A stretch of 64,000 nucleotides of DNA from Burhinus oedicnemus (lineage: Eukaryota; Chordata; Aves; Charadriiformes; Burhinidae), in NCBI GenBank assembly GCA_008921705.1, contig VFFE01007638.1, forward strand, positions 3,285,397 to 3,349,396, read 5' to 3'. The translations under genes and the position numbers were made by a program. This document shows positions 13,127-24,578 of this stretch, piece by piece; within the stretch, counting starts at the first letter, position 1; the number at the start of each line of letters is the position of its first letter. The notes under the pieces were generated by a model. The model saw only the letters and a list, made by a program, of their open reading frames with translations. It did not search any database and was not told the DNA's origin.

Positions 13127-14609
13127 TTGGGTTGCCATTTCTGAGAGCTTTCTTCACTAAATTATCTTTGAGAATTCTGAGGTAGAAACAAAAATATTTG
13201 GTCCAATATTAAGGCCACAATTCTCAAGTGGGACCCATATCCAATACAGTGCATAACCAAACTTTATTCCAGACAAATGTAACCACATTTCAGTTATTAC
13301 CTGCTGTGGTTTCATCATGACCTAGTGCAAGATAGGTATTGAGTAAGAAAGGGTTAACCCGAGAACTAGATCCATTCTGCATTTCAGGAATTCAAGAGGT
13401 AACTGTTGAAGTTACCTTTTCATGTAGCCAGTTTTATTTAAGTGATTCAGAATTTACTAGGGAGCGTTTTTCTCTTTTTAAGTTGTGAAAGATCCTGCCA
13501 GTTTACCTTTGCTTAGTGGCCCTGAAAGTTTCCCTGAGACTGTGCTGGAAGAACACGTACAGTTATGCAGACACACTATGATCTTCTTTTAATATCTTTG
13601 AAAAACTTCCAACACATGATTCCAAGGCGTCAGACCACTTTTGTTTAAATACAAGCATCTTTTATTCTTGATTTCCCAGTGACATTTATTTTCAAAAAGA
13701 GACCAGACAATGTTTGCTCCTTGAATGTTTATTAAACACTTTCTTTTTCACTCATTTAAATGGGTTCTACCACTCACCAGGAAAATATTTAATTAGTCTG
13801 GAATGCTCTCAGCCCAGAAACTGTGATCTGGGAAACAGGCAGATCCTGCAGATACAGCCCCTGTGTGCAGTACAGCCATAACGGGGCACGAAGAACCAAT
13901 TTCCTCTACATGATGTATCAAGACATTGTGTTCTGTACACAGTACCCGTGTAACTGAGATGTATTCAATTAGTGTTGTAAAGTTAATTTTTTTATGAAGT
14001 TTTGCTTATGGCAGAACTCAGACAGTTTTCTCTCATACGCATATGGATTATATGCATGATTATAAGGTCTTTTTTCCATAGAATGCTATACATTGGATAG
14101 ACAATGTTGACAGAGGGCTAGTTCATTCTGTTCTTCTATGTGTATGTGGATCACCTTATCTACTGTGTAGCATGCCAAATGTAGGCATTTCTGTAGTGGT
14201 CACTCTAACCCTATCATGTTCACAATAACCAAAATAAATTACTTGATTTTTATGTTCAGCTTGAGAGAGGAAGAAGTAGAATTACCATTGATCTTCAGTT
14301 AGGGAACTAATGTAGGGAGAGAAAGCAAAAAATCTCTTAAACTAAAGGGCGAAATTAACCCAATTGCTTGCCTAGGATCACAGAGGAATACCATAACAGA
14401 AGAGAGCAAATTCCATTTTCCAGTACAACTTACAAGAATGTATACAACAAAATCTTTATTTTTGCATTGTTCAATCTGTTTTGCCAAAAATTCCAAAAAT
14501 AAACTAGGCCAACATCTCACGGAAATAATTTGGTAGGTATAAGCAACCAGAAGAAATTCTTGAGGTTAAAAAGTGTTGGAAAACTTTAACCCTACACATT
14601 TCTACCAGT
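13127..14609. other. non-coding stretch, nothing recognised
   Basis: AT-rich spacer between two CR1 fragments. No open frame with protein-like character and no recognisable repeat. Confidence 0.55.
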
Positions 14610-15558
14610 AGAAAGTATTGGAAGGGCAATAAAGCAGATATCATGGTGGGAGTTTGTTATAGACCCCCCCAATCAGGATGTAGAGACTGATGAAATATTC
14701 TATAAGCAGCTGGCAGAGGTCTTGCAATCGCTCACCCTTGTTCTTGTGGGGGACTTCAACTTCCCAGATGTCTGCTGGAAGTATAACACAGCAGAGAGGG
14801 AACAGTCCCGGAGGTTCCTGGAGTGCGTGGAAGACAACTTCCTAACACAGCTGGTGAGGGAGCCAACTAGGGGAAGCGCCCTACTGGACCTACTGTTTGT
14901 TAACAGAGAAGGCCTTGTGGGGGATGTAAAGCTTGGAGGTCGTCTTGGGCAGAGCGATCACAAAACGGTAGAGTTTTCAATTCTTGGAGAAGTAAGGCAG
15001 GGAAGCCAGCAGAACTGCCACCTTGGACTTCCAAAGGGCAGACTTTAGCCTGTTTAGGAGCATGGTTGAGAGTGTCCCTTGGGAGACAGTCCTGAAGGGC
15101 AAAGGTGCCCAGGAAGGCTGGTCATACTTTAAGCAGGAACTCTTAAAAGCACAGGAGAAGGCCATCTCCATGTCCCAAAAAACAAGCCGACGGGGAAGAA
15201 GACCAGCCTGGCTAAATAGAGGGCTTTGGCTGGACCTCAGGAACAAAAAGAAAGTTTACATTCTTTGGAAAAGAATGGGTTGGCAACTTATGAGGAATAC
15301 CAAGATGTAGTGAAGCTATGCAGGGGGAAAATTAGAAGGGCCAAAGCCCAAGCAGAACTCAGCTTGGCCACTGCAGTTAAAGATAATAAGAAGAGGTTCT
15401 TTCAGAAAAAGGAAGACTAGGGAAAATGTAGGCCCACTGATGAATGAGATGGGCACCTTCGTGGTGGAAGACACGGAGAAGGCAGAGTTACTGAATGCCT
15501 TCTTTTCTTCGGTCTTCACTGCTAAAGCTGTCTCCCATGAATCACAGATTCTGGAGGC
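14610..15558 (+). mobile_element. CR1 LINE, endonuclease and linker part of ORF2
   Basis: Plus-strand CR1 ORF2 from the endonuclease into the linker before the reverse transcriptase, stopping abruptly at the assembly gap. A 5'-truncated CR1 should keep its 3' end, but here the reverse transcriptase and 3' UTR are missing. The element was therefore broken by insertion of the LTR seen on the far side of the gap, by a deletion, or by misassembly. Sequence beyond the LTR (16212 onward) does not resume as CR1 in an obvious way; the short CR1 3' end at 16.48 kb could be its own separate insertion. Confidence 0.9.
14650..15558 (+). pseudogene. CR1 ORF2 endonuclease domain, frameshifted
   Basis: This is the apurinic-like endonuclease that nicks target DNA for LINE insertion. 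Visible in order: GVCYRPP (about 14650), VLVGDFNFPDVCW (about 14743-14782) with the catalytic GDFN, then LTQLVREPTRG, LLDLLFVNREGLVGD and SDHK (about 14957), the conserved SDH active-site motif. Both catalytic motifs survive. A run of seven C near 14664-14670 shifts the frame just after YRPP. A second shift near 15005 moves to the frame encoding ATLDFQRADFSLF, and further breaks occur near 15230-15310. The best open part is 14722-15048. It is a dead copy, but still readable, so it is not among the oldest elements here. Confidence 0.88.
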
Positions 15559-15578
15559 NNNNNNNNNNNNNNNNNNNN
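15559..15578. other. assembly gap (20 N)
   Basis: Twenty N bases separate the CR1 endonuclease fragment from the truncated LTR. Comparison with the complete LTR at 55.5 kb shows that about 90 bp of LTR 5' sequence is absent here, so the true gap is probably larger than 20 bases unless the LTR itself is deleted. Confidence 0.97.
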
Positions 15579-16211
15579 TTGTGCAGAAAACTGTTCACTC
15601 TCAGAGTGATAAGACCCATGTTTATAGTTGATGCCAAGGAACGGTATGCAGAGAGGCTCTTGCTTATCCTTATTGCTATAACAACCAAGGGCAGCCAACT
15701 TTGTTATTTGCCCCGTTGGAGGGTCGGAAGCAGAAAAGCGTAGAGGGGTCACACCTGTGGGGAGGAGCAGACAGGACAGGTGACCCAAAACTGACCAACA
15801 AGGGTATTCCATCCCATCTGCCTCATGCTCAGTATAAAAGCTGAGGGATCAAAGGGTCAACCCTCTTTTTCTTCAATGGTTGGTGTCTGAGGAGGACTCT
15901 GTCCATCTGCCTTTGATCCCAATCCTGAATCCAGATCCAGAATCCAGTTCCTGTCCGTCACTGAGTCCAGTCTGGGCCTTCCCTAGTGCCTGCTGGTGAT
16001 GTGATTGTCATCTGGGGAGCTTGATATGGTTTTGTATATATTTCATTATTTTCTTTTTATTATTTTATTATTAATATTTCATTCAAGTAGTTTAGTTCCT
16101 TCTAAACTCGTAAGTCTCTTTTCTCTCTAACCCTCCTCCCTTTAAAAAGAGAGATGTGGGAGGGCATCTGTCATTCTACCTGATTGGGCCTATTCAGCCC
16201 AAACTACAACA
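15579..16211 (+). mobile_element. ERVL-like solo LTR, 5' end lost in gap
   Basis: This matches the complete LTR at 55457-56184 almost base for base from TTGTGCAG onward (roughly 95% by eye). It includes the TATAAAA box at 15833-15839, a U3/R junction rich in pyrimidines, the repeated CCTGAATCCAGATCC-type segment, and the 3' end GCCCAAACTACAACA at 16211. The AATAAA-like signal seen in the other copy (ATTAAA) is ATTCAA here. No gag, pol or env sequence follows, so it is a solo LTR or a truncated element. If the 5-bp duplication rule of its sister copy holds, the right copy would be CTCCT (16212-16216) and the left copy is hidden in the gap. Confidence 0.88.
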
Positions 16212-16480
16212 CTCCTTATAGGATCATTTTATTTTCACAGAACCACAGAAATAGAAAATATTTAAAATCTAATGTACCTACTAAATCTTCAGCTCCTGGA
16301 GCATCTGTTCAGTCATGCTACAGTTTATGCTGCATCACTTACTGAGGTGACTGGCAGAGGTTGTTCAGTGACTATGCTCACCCAATCACAATGATTATCC
16401 AGTGCTTGAGGTAATCAACACTTTTTCTTGGTAGGGCTGTGAAAGAAGTTTGGCACAATAGTCAATACTTTCTGCAGTCT

Positions 16481-16655
16481 GACATTCAGGTTGCCTAGAG
16501 AAGCTGTGGATGCCTCATCATTGGAAGTGTTCAAGGTCAGGCTGGATGGGTCTTTGAGCAACCTGGTCTAGTGAAAGCTGTCCCTGCCCATGGCAGGGAG
16601 TGGTTGGACCAGATGATCTTCAATGGTCCCTTCTAACCCAAACTATTCTGTGACT
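16481..16655 (+). mobile_element. CR1 LINE 3' end (short)
   Basis: About 175 bp holding the last ORF2 codons and 3' UTR of CR1. The GTTGCCTAGAGAAGCTGTGGATGCC stretch corresponds to the HWNRLP...VVEAPS end of the protein. It is followed by a TTCAAGGTCAGGCTGGATGGG segment, the TTGGACCAGATGATC block at about 16605 and the TTCTGTGA terminus. Too short to carry a gene. Confidence 0.9.
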
Positions 16656-19600
16656 CACAGCCAGTCTAATAGGTACACTATATGTATATGTACCTATTAA
16701 AGACTCTATAGAACTTGTATCTGAAAATGGCATGTACTTTAAACATATTAAGCTTCATAAACAGGATAAATAGAATAAATAAGGGATCTTTTGTTCTTAG
16801 TGGATGATACCAAAGTAGTGAGACCCAGGAATAATTGTTCCAGATGAGGGTAGGAACTGGTGGACAGAAGGGAAGGAGGTCTAGGACTGGGAAGAGGTCG
16901 TCTTTGGGGCCACCTGGACAACATATTGATGCATTCATTTAACCCCGTGCTCAACGAGTACAAATTATCATCAAGGCTTGCCTGATGTAGCAATGAGCAC
17001 GTTTTGGGATTTTTGGGGTGCTCGGATGTTTTTGTTGGTGTATTTTCGAGGCAGGTGTCACTAGATGGCACTATTACAAGGGCTTTCACAAGGTGTTGTG
17101 GGCGAGCAGCAGGCAATCGCTCTGCCTGTTTTGGTGGTGGTAATGAGTGGGTGGGAAAGTAAGGGCTCAAATGGCAAGGGAACTTATTTTCTTACACTTG
17201 CTAATACTGCAGGATTATTTATGGAGGCAGAGTCACTGCCTAATGCCAGGGGCTGCTGTCAGCTGAGCTCCTGGAACACCAATTTGGCTGCGACTTAGTC
17301 GTGCTCACCTCTGTTGGAGAGTGTGTCAAATAACCTGGAGAAATGTAAGGCACTATTACACATTTAATTTGAGCATTTACACAGGGAGAGTGCTACTTGT
17401 TTCCCCTCTAGAGAGAAGCTGATTTACATGGCCTAGAAATTGGGTGATGCTTAGCAGAGTGACAACAGTATTTCAGTACATGAATGTCACGTAAAGGAGA
17501 TAATTATTTGATTAATTGCACAGCCATATGAGGAATCAATCTGTGCACTAAAATCTCTCCTGTAATCCATCTCAAACAAAACTTATTCTGGTCCTTCAAA
17601 TAGCTAGCCTAAAATATTCCTCTTGGTAGGTTATGATAATTTTTTGACTTCACATATGAATTTTCTGTCAGTTCCCTGTTGATAAAAATTTTGTTTTCTT
17701 TTTAAAATCACTGTCTTCGACTAAGTTAGCATTCAATGAATGTTTGATATTTTGTGACATCTTGGACTAGAAAAAGGACCTTTTTTACCCCTGGGTCTGC
17801 ATTTTTTCGGTGGGACACACAGATACCACTTTTAGTTCTCAGACAAGCTCTTGTAAGTGGTACGTTTAGTTCAATAAAGCAGTTTTACATAATTTTTTGA
17901 TATATTCATATTTTCTTCTGGACTCTGAACATATCTGTGACATGTCTTATTGTCAGCAGGTATAAAGACTAACTAGATCTAATAAAGTCTTTTAAAATTC
18001 CTTATTTTTTTTTTAATTACTCTGGAATAAATCTACTGGTATAGAATGGTGCAAAGGCTTTTTTATCAGGAATTTCAGATGACTGGATTATTACTATAGC
18101 AAAGTCAGAAATAAATTGACCTTCATAATTAAACATGATCAAAACCTTTATATACTTGCCACATGGCATAGTAAAATGCACTGGTTTTATATACTCTCTT
18201 TGGAGGTTTGTTATATAGACTTTCTTACAGTTTCTGCTGTTGGGATGGTTATCATTAAAACAGATTTCTTAGAGGTCTGGGCTTCCGAATTGTCGCTCTG
18301 CTCATTTGTCCATCCAGGGCTATAGCTCTGACAGAGACAAGGTGAAGCAAAATCTTTGCTTTAGAAAAGGACTATTTAAAGTGATCTAAACTCCATTTCT
18401 AAATAGACATAAAACCACATAGCATCTGGGAAATTGAAAAAATAGTAATGCCTGTGCTCTGGGATGGAGAAAATGATGAACTGTGTCATTTCTGCAGTGT
18501 TTTGCCTTGTATTGTGTACATGCTGTGCTAGGAGACTTGCCTCTTGGGCAGATCACAGAAAGCGGAAAGAAAGCAAACGCAAAGGTCAAACCCAGCTGAA
18601 ATCCCTGCTAGTGCACCTGAGGTATTTGCTGAAAACAGCAGGCAAGGACCAGGCTAAGCAGGCAAGAAACTGTTGCCCTGCGAGAGGTTGCTGTTTCGCC
18701 CTGTGTTTGAGAGAATTCCAGTATCCATCGATCCAGAGCTGCACAAGGATTTGTGCACAGCTTTAAAGAAATTATATTACCTCATATTTACAACTTCCTC
18801 CGAAAGAAGGACATAATTTTTCTCTAACCCCTAATCATATAGAAACTGCAAAGTTTCATTGCTTCTAAACTTTACTGAAGACTTGATCAATATCTCTTCA
18901 CTTGACCCTAGGTAGTATTCTTTTACCTCAATAAACAATAAGCAAAATTCAGTTGCTATAAATGTTGCAGATATTTTCAAGCACCTGCAGCTAATCACAG
19001 TGGGTTACTTCTGTTTTTTACTCTTGGTGCAACTTCCCAGTCACGTATCCTCTCTTTTTTTCCATTTCACTCACTTCAGCGTTTGCACACACGGAAAAAT
19101 CCAATGCAGACAATTGGACAGTGACACCAAAATGATTTTCACATTAGGAACGTAGAGCAAAGTGCATCCAGCTCCTGGTAACTGAGTGTTATGTCCATTA
19201 GTAGAGACACAGTACAAAAGTGATCGTGAGTCTGCAAGGGTAGTATTTAAGGCACGATACCTGGAAGAGAAGAGATTTGGGATTCCATCCCTACTTCACT
19301 CAACAATTCACATGAAATGCTTTGTAGGCTTAGATCATAGGGTCAGGTCTCTATTACTGGCCCTGTTACTAGTTAAACTGTGCAGGCAAAGTGATACAAA
19401 TACAAGGTAATTATACCCTATACTCCCTACTTTCCCTCCCACTATTCTTGGATGAAACTGTATTGCATCAAAAATGGTGAGTCTGTTTTCCTGGGAGCTG
19501 GGAATTATCAAGTCATGTTTTTTAGAGAATGAATTAGCAAAGTCTGTGGAAGCTTAAAAGAAAAAAGCTCAAGTCATGATCATATTGCATTTGTTACCTT

Positions 19601-22600
19601 ACCTCTGTGACTGTTACTGGTGAAACCATGCTGAGAATAATGGATTTGTTTCTGGAAAACATAGGAGGATATTTAATTTGTCTGTGTTCAAAGAAGAGCT
19701 AGAAAAAAAAATCAACATAAGTTTTCTATTCTTGTTAGTGAAAAAATTTGGGTACTGTAACTTTTTGAAGATAAACTGTAAATTCATTAATGTAAGAATC
19801 AATATGATTAATACTGTTTTCATAGAACGACTTTTAGTCAATCCAGGTAAATGTATAATAAAACTCAGCATTTGGAATTTGAAGCCAGACAAATTCAAAT
19901 TAAAAATCAGGTGATTATGATTCATTGAGTGGCTATCTGATTAACCAAGCTGTTTGCCAAGGGCTACAGTGAATTCTCTCTCCCCTTAGGTCAAGATGGG
20001 ATATTTTAATTCAGGTAAATTTAGTCCAAATGGGAGCATATTCTCATAGGTGTGGGTGGACTGGTGCCCACAACCTCCCACCTAGTTCTGTGACCCAAAG
20101 CTGATCAAAATGAACCTAGAACTGAGAGTAGCACGTCACTATGTGAATGTGTCAACCTCTTCTTGAGAACGGGCTGATCTCCTTCATTCTTGAAAAGAGA
20201 GGTCCCAAAAGTTTAACCTCAGGAGGGCATCTGAGCTCTGAAGGGCTCTCCCATAATGAAAAGTCCAAGATGTGCCACTTTTTCCACCGCATTTCTTGCA
20301 GGACCTGCAGGCATGACCTGCTCCACTTGGCTGGGGCGAGGTGGAGTGCTGCTGACCGGGAGGGTGGGAAAGGGAACCACAGCCTGTCTCCAGGCCTTCC
20401 TCTCTGCTGGGTTGGCTGATGAGAGAGAGAAGACAGGCGGAGGTCTGGGGAGTGAAGACCCAGGAACCTGGCTAATATTACAGAATTTGTGACTGTATCA
20501 ACAGATAAGCAATTTGATATTGTCTGGCATTCTTTTTTTTGTAGAATCGCAATGAATAAACTACCTTTTGGTAGATTAAATTCACCTGACTTTTCATGTC
20601 CCTGGACAACACCAATTATTTGAACATTCCTAATTCTGATCAGCTTTCTGAAGCTAGATGTATCAGGCATGGCCTGGAGGCATTCTCAGAGGCCAAACGC
20701 ACAACCTGATCCTATGCAAAGTCAGCCAGGGGCTATAGTATCATCATGTCTATTCCTTTTGGCACTGCCCTATAGTGTTAAACTGCACCTGTGCTGTTGA
20801 ATGCTTCTGCTCTGAGGCTTTCTGGCCCAGTGGTAATGAATGATTGCATTCCCAAACTATCCCCCCTGGGGCAGACTGGTCATGGCTACATTGCATAGCA
20901 CCAAACCTACCACCTTTATTATTTTGTGCAGTTTTTCAGTTCAAAGCAACTGAAGTTATGCCATAGCTCTGTCACAGCCCACCAGACAGTTTTATAGCAT
21001 GCTACTGAGAAAATCACTAGTGTCTTGCACGTTGCATAGCCACCCAGGACAGTAATGGAAGATTACGTTGGCTAAAGGGAGCCAAACGTGGTACAGTTTG
21101 GTCTGTGCTTTCGGGAGCAGACTCTGTAGTGAGCTGTCCCAAGAACTGAGTTTTGTGAAATTATATTTATGTTGAGTGAATAGTCGGGGTGCAGAAATGA
21201 AGTGGGAGCTGAGACCTGCTTCATAGGGAAGCAGCAGGAAGAGGTTTTCAGGAGAGCTGATCTTCCTCTGCTGAAGCTCTTCCCTTTTGTATTGATAACT
21301 GAAATATTAAATATTCATCAGACCCAGGACGTTAACAAGATGGGTTCACATATCCATCTTGACTTCTGTAAACACCAGCATATACAACTGTTAATTTGTC
21401 TGTCTCTTCCACCTCCTCTTTCTTTTTTTCATCAGCTCAGTGATTCATGTTTGTAAACCCTAGAATTTTCAGAAGACTAGTTTTGGGTCTTTAATAATTG
21501 ACTGTTTTTGTCTCACTGGATACCTTCTGTGAGCACAGCAAGGGCTTATGACACTGGTCTCAATAAACTGCAGCATTTCAAAGTGACAAACTAGAAAAAA
21601 ATAACCCAAATTTTCTCTACTTAGAAACCTCATCTTGCTGATGCCCTTAGCCCATTACAGCTATCACAACAATACCAGAGAAACTGGTAACATCAGCAAC
21701 TACACAATTTCATGGAGCTAGTCACTTTGGCTAACTGAGATCGAAGTTATTTCCCAAAGCCCACAATCTAATTTCTTCTACCAGGCTAGTTTCTGCTTGT
21801 AACTTCTTAAGTAGATGAAAAGTTGTTAAGCAAACTCCAAGAAGATCATATATATGGCATTAATTACAGTGAGGCAGGTGTAATAATTTTATATTCTTCA
21901 GAAGTAAATTCTGGAAGTAAATGAAGTACTGTCCCGCAAACTCATTCACAGGTTCATTCTGTGAGTAAATCAAAGTGTACTTGATAATCCTCTCCTTATA
22001 TGATTCTTAGATCTTTTACTAACTTAACAAACAATCATCTCTCACTCTGAAATTAAAAAAATTCAATTAAATAAATCACAGAACACTATAGAGTGCAACA
22101 TACATACTATTTGTTAGATTAAGCTTTCCTGGCTATCATTATGTCTTTTCTCTAAATTCCTTATATTTGCAAAATTATACTCAAAATAAGCTTGCCTAGT
22201 ACTCCTGATTGAAGCAAGAATCAGGAACAGGAGAGGGAAATAGCATAAGAACAGGGGAAAAAGTACTAATTTCATAGTGTACTACACATGTGTTCAAATA
22301 ACTTGTAAAACACAGTCACATTCCTGCACAGTCACTTGGTTAGTTGCCTTGTCAGGTTTATTATGACTAATAAATAAATGTGTGAATAGACACTCAGTAG
22401 GAGCTCAATGAGACCTAGAGGGAATTATTAATCTCTCTAAATTAAAATTAATAGTAACACTTTTCAGTCTTCTGATGATGAAGCCCTGACTTGACTGGAA
22501 GCATTCTGAAAACTCTTAGATTAATCTTGTTATTAATGTGGTTTTCTTGCCTGGTAACACAGGAGGATGCAGACAGGCATGCGTATCTTCCACAGCTTTC

Positions 22601-22689
22601 TGTTTTTCCACTGGCCTTGTTTAAGCTCTGATTCTTTTTGTTGGTCTTTTCTGGGATTATCTTGAACTGAGCTTTGTCTTTTTAGAGCT
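16656..22689. other. non-coding stretch, one small secreted-like ORF
   Basis: No transposon was recognised. A 100-codon plus-strand frame at 18464-18766 starts with a hydrophobic signal-like segment and is treated separately as a finding. A 172-codon minus-strand frame at 20152-20670 overlaps plus-strand frames and has no domain that I recognise. The remainder is AT-rich without structure. Confidence 0.5.
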
Positions 22690-22691
22690 CT

Positions 22692-24041
22692 AGAATGTCA
22701 GGTGAAGTCCCAGGTGACTGGGAAAAGGGAAACATCACACCCATTTTTAAAAAAGGTAAAAAGGAGGACCCTGGGAACTACTGACCTGTCAGCCTCACCT
22801 CTGTGCCCGGGAATATCATGGAACAGATCCTCCTAGAAGCTATGCTAAGGCACATGGAAGACAGACAGATGATTCAAAACAGCCAGCATGGATTCACCAG
22901 GGGCAAGTCCTGCCTGACCAACCTAGTGGCCTTCGATGATGGAGTGACTGCATCAGTGGACAAGGGAAGAGCTATGGATGTCATCTATCTGGACTTTGAC
23001 ACAGTCCTCCACAACATCCTTCTCTCTAAGTTGGAGAGATATGGATTTGACGGGTGGACTGTTCAGTGGATAAGGAACTGGCTGGATGGTCGCATCCAGA
23101 GGGTGGCGGTCAATGGCTCAATGTCCAGATGGAGAGGGGTCACAAGTGGCATCCCTCAGGGATCTGTACTGGGACCGATGCTGTTCAACATCTTCATCAA
23201 TGACATAGACAGTGGGATCAAGTGCACCCTCAGCAAGTTTGCCAATGACACTAAGCTGAGTGGTGCAGTCAACGTCCCAGAGGGATGGGATGTCATCTAG
23301 AGGGACCTGGATGAGCTGGAGAGGTGGGCCAGAGCAAACCTCATGAAGTTCAACAAGGCCAAGTGCAAGGACCTACACTTGGGCCGGAACAATCCTCGCT
23401 ATCAATACAGGCTGGGGGATAATGTGCTAGAGAGCAGCCCTGTGGAAAAGGACTTGGGAGTACTCGCGGATGAAAAGCTGGACATGAGCCAACAATGTGT
23501 GCTTGCAGTCCAGAAGGCCAATCACATCCTGGGCTGCATCAAAAGAAGTGTGGCCAGCAGATCCAGAGAGGTGATTCTCCCCCTATACTCTGCTCTGGCG
23601 AGACCCCACGTGCAGTACTGCGTCCAGCTCTGGAGCCCTCAGCACAAGAAGGACATGGACCTGTTGGAGCGGGTCCAGAGGAGGGCCACGAAGATGATCT
23701 GAGGGCTGGAACACCTCTGCTATGAGGACAGGCTGAGAGAGTTGGGGTTGTTCAGCCTGGAGAAGAGAAGGCTCCGGGGAGACCTTATAGCAGCCTTCCA
23801 GTACCTGAAGGGGGCCTACAGGAAATCTGGGGAGGGGCTGTTTGCAAGGGCATGTAGTCGTAGGACGAGGGGCAATGGTTTCAAACTAGAGCAGGCTAGG
23901 TTTAGATTAGACATTAGGATGAAGTTCTTTACAATGAGGGTGGTAAAACACTGGAACAGATTGCCCAGAGAGGTGGTAGAGGCCCCATCCCTGGAGACAT
24001 TCAAGGCCAGGCTTGATGAGGCTCTGAAGAACCTGATCTAG
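22692..24041 (+). pseudogene. CR1 ORF2 reverse transcriptase and C-terminal domain
   Basis: One reading frame runs about 450 codons with no frameshift and three internal stops: TGA at 22782, TAG at 23298 and TGA at 23700. The natural terminator is TAG at 24039. Each internal stop fits a C-to-T change in an Arg (CGA) or Gln (CAG) codon of the usual CR1 sequence. Landmarks are [30 protein letters not shown] (motif A), [20 protein letters not shown] (motif B) and the catalytic box at 23238-23249. That box reads FAND rather than FADD, so an essential aspartate is lost. Motif A lacks four codons between YLDF and DTV, consistent with a slip between two TTT triplets. Downstream are [50 protein letters not shown] and [14 protein letters not shown]. 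It cannot make active enzyme. Confidence 0.93.
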
Positions 24042-24112
24042 TTAAAGATGTCCCTGCTTACTGCAGGGGGGTTGGACTAGTTGACCTTTAAAGGTCCCTT
24101 CCAACCCAACAC

Positions 24113-24136
24113 ATTCTGTGATTCTATGATTCTACG
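24113..24136 (+). repeat. CR1 3'-terminal octamer repeat (3 copies)
   Basis: ATTCTGTG, ATTCTATG and ATTCTACG in tandem at the very end of the CR1. The CR1 reverse transcriptase recognises such octamers at the RNA 3' end, and they mark the junction with flanking DNA. Confidence 0.92.
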
Positions 24137-24379
24137 AACATTGGTACCCGAAAGTGAATGCTGGACATTGTTACCAGTGTTGAGAGAATGGAAAGGCTCC
24201 TTCAAAGTTTAGGTAGCACTGGGAATTTCAAAGCACAACCACCTGTATTTATCAAGATAATTTTTGTTTAACTGTGAGCTGTTGGAGAATCAAACACAGA
24301 TAAGTTCTTTTTATCAGCCTAAATGTCATGTACACTCATACTAGAGAAGGGTGACTAACTGGGCACCAATCCCCATCTT

Positions 24380-24578
24380 CACAGAATCACCAGGATTGAA
24401 AAGGACCTCTGGAGATCATCTAGTCCAACCCCCCTGCCAGAACAGGTTCACCTAGAGTACGTTGCACAGGATGGTGTCCAGGTGGGTTTGGAATGTCTCC
24501 AGAGTCGGAGACTCCACCACCTCTCTGGGCAGCCTGTTCCAGTGCTCTGCCACCCACAAAGTAAAGAAGTTCCTCCAT
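24380..24578 (-). mobile_element. CR1 LINE 3' end, minus strand
   Basis: The reverse complement of a CR1 3' end: CACAGAATCACCAGG (terminus), TCTAGTCCAACCCCCCTGCC (UTR block), then the antisense of the last ORF2 codons (AGACTCCACCACCTCTCTGGGCAGCCTGTTCCAGTGCTCTG). It is about 200 bp, 5'-truncated near 24578, and lies 240 bp beyond the plus-strand CR1, so the two 3' ends face each other. Confidence 0.92.

Larger units (their letters stand above)
22690..24136 (+). mobile_element. CR1 LINE, 5'-truncated, best-preserved copy
   Basis: A 1.45-kb CR1 comprising the reverse transcriptase, the C-terminal part of ORF2 and the whole 3' UTR. The 3' UTR includes the TTGGACTAGTTGACC block at about 24072 and ends in three tandem octamers (ATTCTGTG, ATTCTATG, ATTCTACG; 24113-24136), the CR1 hallmark. 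The 5' end near 22690 begins at the segment encoding GEVPGDW, so truncation occurred just upstream of the reverse transcriptase. It has few indels compared with the other copies, so it is probably the youngest CR1 in the window. Confidence 0.95.

Noticed and set aside
15440..15812. Open frames that run across the N gap.
   Set aside because: Their continuity depends on the placeholder N bases. The left part is CR1 and the right part is LTR.
20152..20670. A 172-codon minus-strand open frame.
   Set aside because: Composition is not protein-like, there is no recognisable motif, and it overlaps plus-strand frames of similar quality.
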